Source of the DNA: Combretum micranthum
Taxonomy: Eukaryota > Streptophyta > Magnoliopsida > Myrtales > Combretaceae
Length of the DNA: 64,000 bases
Assembly (NCBI GenBank): GCA_024138025.1
Contig: JAMXBD010001098.1
Location: 186,001-250,000, forward strand
Direction of reading: 5' to 3'
Below are positions 59,038 to 64,000 of the stretch, in pieces. Position 1 is the first letter of the stretch, and the number at the start of each line of letters is the position of its first letter. Position numbers and translations under genes: made by a program. The notes beneath the pieces were generated by a model, which was not told the origin of the DNA, did not search any database, and worked only from the letters and a program-made list of their open reading frames with translations.

Positions 59038-59800
59038 ATCTAAATTTGGGGCTTTTTTATTTTAATCCGAAAAAACGAATTACAACTATTAATTAGTTGT
59101 CATTAACGTAAAAAAAACGGTCAATTATCACAAATAGCTGTCATTACCGTTATGATTTTAAACGTTAAACAACTGTCATTAATAAAAATCTCAGATTTTG
59201 CGTTTTTTTTCGGAAACTAAAAACGAGTTTTTTTTTAATTTTCGAATTCAAATTTTAAATCCTTCTTCTTGATGAAAAAACTAAATTTATACCAACATAA
59301 ACTACTCCGTGCCTATTTTTAAGAAACGTGCTTGGTTTGTAAAAGACGGGTCGAAAACCGAGCCAAAAATGGTCTCAACATGGCCCATCGGGCGGCCAAA
59401 GCTAGAAGACGATGAATAGTAATTTTTTTTTTTTTACGAATTTTGAAATTACATTATACTATATTAATTATCCATATTACATCTATTATATTTATTTCTA
59501 TTAAATTGATTTATTATTATTATTTTTTTTAATTTTCATTCCTAGCTTTAACATTTATAATTTGCAAAATTCAATTATTTTAATTATGTATATACCAAAC
59601 TAAGTATTTATTTTGACAAAAAGAATGTCAAAATGAGGTGTCTACACTTAACATAGTCTTCATTAAGCTCAATATTGTCATTTATCCCTGAAATTGACAT
59701 TTTAATTACATGAGTATGCTTTTCTTTAATAATTTACATAAAATCTATGTAATATCATATGAAGACAATGTGAACAATAAGGGTCTTTTGACACTTATCA

Positions 59801-59815
59801 AACTTCCCCACACTA
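59801..59815 (-). other. Athila-like polypurine tract
   Basis: The minus strand reads TAGTGTGGGGAAGTT directly before the LTR start. It is preceded by GTTTACTTGAGGACAAGCAA, a well-known closing sequence of Athila/Tat-type internal regions. Confidence 0.85.
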
Positions 59816-61313
59816 AACCGTTTGCTTGTCCTCAAGTAAACAGTTAAGGATAAGAATCGAAACCCTTTATCATCAATTATGCTTAAAAGTTCAATGGAAA
59901 TTCAATTCAACATAGCGTTCTTTTAGTTCTTGCGTAGTGATTTATTGGTGTCTACCACTCAAACCTACCATAATTATAATTGTACTTGGCATACTATAAT
60001 CAAATTTTTAAGAATAATCCAAGTAAATCAAACTATTACCCTCACCATGTAATAACCGCTTCCAAGTCATAAAAAAAAAAAAAAAACACAAAGTCAAACA
60101 AAGCAAAAGCGACTTTGTTATATCTCACCACTTATCAAAGAGCATATAAATCATTCAATTATCTTTCTAAGCACAACTACCCAGAATGAAAGTATATGAT
60201 ATCCATCATTCCCCTAGAATTTTTTTTCCTCTTTGATTGAAAATCTCTCCAAAATATTTTTTAACAACCTTCAGAGGGAAGCGTTTTAGACTGCTTCTTT
60301 TCTCTTTTTCCTCTGGACGGATTTTAGCCCGCATCTCTTCAACTTTTTTTTCTTTAATCAATTGGTTATAAGAAGCTTATAGAGTCAATAGCGGGGTCAA
60401 ACTTTTCTTTTTTGAGGGACCAAAGCCCGCCAATATTAACCAAGTTTTTATATTCTGTTTAACACAATAATTGATCGATTTTTTCAAAGAAATTAGTCAA
60501 GAAGAATCACTAAGTGATTGATTTCATATGCCCCTTTTCACTATAGGTTAAAAGGGCTCTCAAGGTTTTTGAAAAGCAAATATACTAACCAACAAACTTA
60601 GAAACACAACCATTTAACTTTAAAACTAAGGACTTTGCCCTCTTCCACGACTTCTGATTTAGTTATTAAATAGCAAGTAAATTTACCCTACTTAGATTTC
60701 ATTTTAAAACTTTAACTAAGTATATCAAGTTCAAAATAGGTGAGTAAAGCACACAAAATCACTTTCACTTTAACATTTGAATGCTAAATCTATATTTTGA
60801 TGAGTACAACTTCAGGATTTCAACAAATTTTTATCTGTGTGCATTAAGTAGAGGACTTTTGAATAAAAGGGCATAAGAACATTAAAGCACAAAATAAGAC
60901 CACTTAAATGAATCTTCCTAAATTATCCCTTCCTCACACTTAGAATAAGGCATTACCTTTAGTGTCTACTAAAGTAGATAAAGCCCAAGAAGGAACAAAA
61001 AGAAAGAAAATAAAAAGAAAACGAACTAAGACTTTCCTAGTTTGAGATTGTGAACATAGCTAAGTAGTAAAGAAGTCATTCATGTGGAGCCAAAGCTTAG
61101 CAGCTTCTTAAGAAATGAGAACCTATTGAAGTTTATGCATAAAACCATCGTAGAGATCAACTCTTCCCCACAAATTTTGATAGTTTAGCACGTGCACCTA
61201 CAAAAACTTAAAGCAAGGAACAAGGATAGAGATGAATAAGCTAAGAAAAAGGAACCAAACATACCTAAATTGAACATAGGCTACCTCCCATGAAGCGCTT
61301 TGTTTAACGTCAT
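59816..61313 (-). mobile_element. Athila-like element, 3' spacer after the pol deletion
   Basis: The minus-strand start of this spacer (plus 61281-61313) carries AATGACGTTAAACAAAGCGC and CTTCATGGGAGGTAGCC. These match the signature that follows the integrase ORF in Athila-type elements. No open frame of useful length remains; an envelope-like ORF, present in some Athila elements, is not recognisable. Confidence 0.65.
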
Positions 61314-61858
61314 TAGTTCGACGTTCTTCAAATTCAGCTTAAGTTGGCAGTTCTTCAATAGATGGTCTTAACCGCTCCTCAAAACTTACAGATATCTCCT
61401 TGAACCCATTTTTAATTAAAATCCTTTCAACAGCTCCTAACTGAGCTATAACATTCTGTATCTCAGGGTTCTTTGGGTTTCCTCTTCATGTGTCATATCT
61501 AACTCCAGAACATCCTTACAAAGAGTATCCTGCATATAACCTAAAATAGAACCATCAATGACATCAATAGAAAAACAATAATCATTATATGTCACGGATT
61601 CATCAAATGCTGTGTTGGGATTTTCATTACAAACTCCTCTTCCTCGACTCTGAGTGTTAGCTTGCTATCCCTTACATCAATAACAACTCTAGCAGTTGTT
61701 AGGAAGGGTCTTCCTAGAATCAAAGGAACTTCCTCAACCTCATCCTTTTCGAGTATTACAAAATCCACTAGGAATGTAAAATCTCCCACCTTCATGAGCA
61801 CATTCTCTAAAATCCTTATAGGGAGTTTCACTATACGATTTTCCAATTGTAAACTCAT
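61314..61858 (-). pseudogene. Athila-like aspartic protease, pol missing downstream
   Basis: The minus frame 61592-61858 carries LENRIVKLPIRILENVLMKV, a TFLVDFVILEKDE stretch and EEVPLILGRPFLTTARVVID, the conserved second half of the Athila-type retropepsin domain. The catalytic DSG lies upstream, where the frame is broken. Downstream sequence continues only to about 61325 (a KLNLKN-like stretch), then jumps to the post-integrase signature. Reverse transcriptase, RNase H and integrase are therefore gone. Confidence 0.82.
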
Positions 61859-62984
61859 TTAGGTAGGACGAGGCTCACTCAAACCTAATCGCTTGAAGAA
61901 CGAATATGTCATCAAATTGATGCTCGCCTTAGATCTATTAAAGCGGTTTCTTCATGCAATTCCCTAATTCGGCACGGGACTATGCAACTTCCTAAATCAT
62001 TGAGCTTTGCTAGCAGTGCACTTGGAAGGATCACTGAACATTCATCTCCAACAATCTCCGTAAATAGCTCTTCTTATCCGCTTTTATCAGAGAATGTCTC
62101 CTCTAAAACTTTTTCATGTTCAGACATTTGTGACAATGTTTCAACAAGTGGTAAGTTAACATGTAATGTTTTGGAAGGTTCTAAGAACTTACCTGACTAT
62201 TCAGTGTCATGATCCTTGTTCAAACGAGTTAGATATGGTATTCGTGGCTTGTATGCTTGCACTTCACAGGATTGCTCCTTTCTTGTCTGTACCTCTTCTT
62301 CCTCAGGCATCTCTTTTTTCTCAAGAATAACCTCTCTTTGGTGGTCAGATTGTAGATCTTTTCTACTCATAAGGGTTATCGCATTTACCTACTCTTTCGG
62401 ATTTAGCTCGGTATTACTTAAAAGTGAACCAGGCTGCCTCTTAGATAACATCTTAACAAGTCACCCAATTTGGTTCTCTATATTATATATAGAGGCTTCT
62501 TAGTTCCTATGGCGAGCTTCAAGAGTCTGAATAAACTGAGCCATCAATTCTTCTAACCCAGGTTTCTTTTCTTAGGGAATTAGAGGAAGTTGTGGAAGTT
62601 GCTAAGACGATGGAAGCTAGAGAGTTTCCTGAGGAGGTGGCAGTTTTGGTTTTTGGAATCTAAGTGTTGAGTAGTTTACTCTCTACACATTTTGGTTATT
62701 GGCATAAGAGAAATTGAGATGATTTCTCCATCATGGATTATATGTATTACTACATGGATTGTTCTGATATCTGCCCAGATTGCCTACAGAATCAACTTGC
62801 TCAAGAGCCTCAAGATAAAAGTTCTTAGGACAATAATTCCCATATTGGAATTAAGGTGGTAGTTGGCTCTTTGACTCCATCACTTGCTTACTCAAGGCAT
62901 CCATCTTCGCAAGCAGAGGAGTCATCATATCCACTTCATACATTCCAACCACTTTCTACTTCTCTGATTATGACTCTAATAGTA
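61859..62984 (-). pseudogene. Athila-like gag C-terminal and linker region
   Basis: Broken minus-strand sequence. A piece near 62400-62500 reads like the conserved ENQIGQLVKMLSKRQPGSL-then-NTELNPKE segment found between gag and protease in this group, with a stop in place of the Gln after IG. Plus-strand frames at 61982-62503 and 62856-63059 are antisense shadows. Confidence 0.65.
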
Positions 62985-63629
62985 GTTATTCTTTGCCATT
63001 TCTTCAAACAGTTTCAGGGAATCCTTAGGTGTCTTTGTATTCAATGTGCCTCCAACTGATGCATCCATTGATTGACAGGTAATAGTGTTAAGACCATTAT
63101 AAAATGTTTGTACCTGCATCCAATTAGGCATCTAATGATGTGGACACTGTCTCAACAGATCTTTCCATCTCTGCCACACATCATAACGTGTCTTAGAATC
63201 CTGCTGTGTAAATGACGAGATGTCATTCCTCAATTTAGTAGTCTTGGAAGGTGGAAAATAATTGTCCAGGAACTGTTTAACCATATCATTCCAAGTCATG
63301 ATGGCACTTGGCCTCAGTGATGATAACCATGCCTTCGCCCATCCTCTCAATGAGAAAGGGAACAAGCGCATTCTCACTGGATCATCAGTTACTCCATTTT
63401 TTTTAAACGTCTTTCATATCTCCAAGAATGTATGTATGTGTGCATGTGGATCTTCATAAGGCAATCCATCAAATTGGCAATACTACTGCAGCAATTGAAT
63501 AACAACACTCTTGATCTCAAAATTGTTTACTACAATGGGCGACTTTACCAAAGTTGGTCCAGTTTCCTCCAAAGTCGGTCTAGCATACTCCAATTTTATT
63601 TTTGAAGCATCTTCATTGTTATCACCCAT
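62985..63629 (-). pseudogene. Athila-like gag
   Basis: The minus-strand ATG at 63629 opens a frame starting MGDNNEDAS. It runs through a NNFEIKSVVIQLLQ stretch and a DGLPYEDPHAHIHTFLEI stretch, then the best preserved part at 63132-63377 (MRMRLFPFSLRGWAKAWLSS, FLDNYFPPSKT, CPHH). A later piece contains QVQTFYNGL. This is the plant retrotransposon gag domain, the particle protein. Stops after IQLLQ, after FLEI and after CPHH break it. Confidence 0.85.
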
Positions 63630-63877
63630 GGCTATGTCAAAATCAATGATCTCGCATTGTCTTTGGCTCTAAATTTGAGTACCCTATGAAAGGCTCTATC
63701 GATCTCTAGGTTTAAATCAAGAAGTCTTGCATATGAGCTTCTTGTCATGCACTTGCAAGAAAAGAAAAAAGAGTTATATTCTTATCAGGAATGTCAAGAA
63801 AGAAAGAGAAAGATAGAATCATCATAAAAAGAAGTTAGCTAAACTAGTAAACTTTAGGTGTTCCTAATATTGCCAAG

Positions 63878-63894
63878 TCCTCAACAACGGTACA
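63878..63894 (-). other. Athila-like primer-binding site, decayed
   Basis: The minus strand reads TGTACCGTTGTTGAGGA, which aligns with TGGCGCCGTTGCCGGGGA, the usual aspartate-tRNA site of Athila-type elements. Most differences are losses of CG, as expected from methyl-C deamination. It lies about a dozen bases inside the LTR end. Confidence 0.75.
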
Positions 63895-63906
63895 AAAAAC
63901 TTGATG

Positions 63907-64000
63907 TGGATTTTTTAATGTAATCAATCAAATCAAATTAAAACTCTATTCTTACTTTGCAACCAATCCTAGGCAAGTGTACCTGTCAATTGTAGCAATG
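63907..64000 (-). mobile_element. Athila-like 5' LTR, partial, cut by window edge
   Basis: Only the 3'-most ~94 bases of the LTR are in the window. They match 55391-55490 in the 3' LTR. The rest, and the outer target duplication, lie beyond 64000. Confidence 0.75.

Larger units (their letters stand above)
56681..59646 (-). mobile_element. Solo LTR, 2.97 kb, nested in the Athila-like LTR
   Basis: On the minus strand it starts TGTAGACACCTCATTTTGAC, a start common to plant Tat-type gypsy LTRs, and ends GGCTCGACA. TTTAA (56676-56680) and CTTAA (59647-59651) flank it with one mismatch. Joining the flanks gives an unbroken host LTR. There is no internal domain. A minus-strand TATA box lies at 59028-59037. 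A conserved CTACGTACCCGCTAATCGGG-like patch on the plus strand is near 57230-57250. Confidence 0.75.
55391..59800 (-). mobile_element. Athila-like element, 3' LTR, interrupted
   Basis: On the minus strand the LTR starts TGATAAGTGTCAAAAG right after the polypurine tract and ends AAAAATCCA at 55391. The last ~100 bases match the partial 5' LTR at 63907-64000 (TTGATTGATT, GTAAGAATAG, CTACAATTGA). Of its 4410 bp, 2966 are a nested solo LTR plus a 5-bp duplication, leaving an original LTR of about 1.44 kb. The frames at 55896-56195 and 56431-56640 lie inside the LTR and match nothing known. Confidence 0.8.

Noticed and set aside
61662..63459. Plus-strand frames of 65-95 codons across the Athila-like gag-protease region
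   Set aside because: They are antisense shadows of the minus-strand gag and protease frames.
1..64000. CRISPR arrays, operons, tRNA or rRNA genes
   Set aside because: No regularly spaced short repeats, gene clusters or recognisable structural RNA sequences were found. The repeats present are transposons, microsatellites and segmental duplications.

Overview
The window reads as AT-rich nuclear DNA from a flowering plant, most likely a eudicot. The reasons are a plant-specific DUF241 gene family, several generations of plant Ty3/gypsy retrotransposons, MITEs, a TRIM and a hAT-like element. I cannot name the species. The only recognisable host genes are three tandem copies of one intronless DUF241 gene. 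Copy G1 (12627-13520) is intact. G2 (28778-29666) and G3 (44751-45642) are broken by small deletions, unless those are assembly errors. I saw no rRNA, tRNA or CRISPR array.

Layout. 1-3773 is gene-free and holds two MITE-like elements and a TA microsatellite. 3774-11052 is a decayed minus-strand Ty3/gypsy element (E1). About 5400-46590 is a three-unit tandem segmental duplication (U1 5400-18780, U2 18781-34883, U3 34884-46590). Each unit carries the gag-pol part and 5' LTR of E1, a conserved upstream block, and a DUF241 copy with its 3' flank. U1 and U2 also end in a 5'-truncated plus-strand Ty3/gypsy element (E2), which U3 lacks. E1's integrase is interrupted in all units by a MITE with 9-bp target duplications. 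In U2 and U3 only, that MITE is itself interrupted by a 2.8-kb solo LTR flanked by CATTT.

46591-55390 is gene-poor and repeat-rich. It has a 54-bp tandem repeat, a 522-bp hAT-like element with an 8-bp duplication, a second copy of the MITE from the left end, a three-fold local duplication holding a Tourist-like insertion, a complete 584-bp TRIM flanked by TTATG, a GC-richer LTR-like patch, and a diverged relic of the DUF241 upstream block. 55391 to the right edge is a minus-strand Athila-like element. It keeps gag and protease but has lost reverse transcriptase, RNase H and integrase. Its 3' LTR is split by another solo LTR.

History. The insertions give a relative order. E1 came first, then the MITE in E1, then the first duplication, then the solo-LTR element in the U2/U3 ancestor, then a second duplication. 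U2 resembles U3 on its 5' side and U1 on its 3' side, as expected of an unequal-crossover hybrid. Boundaries given to the base rest on visible target duplications or LTR ends. Domain limits inside decayed elements are approximate.
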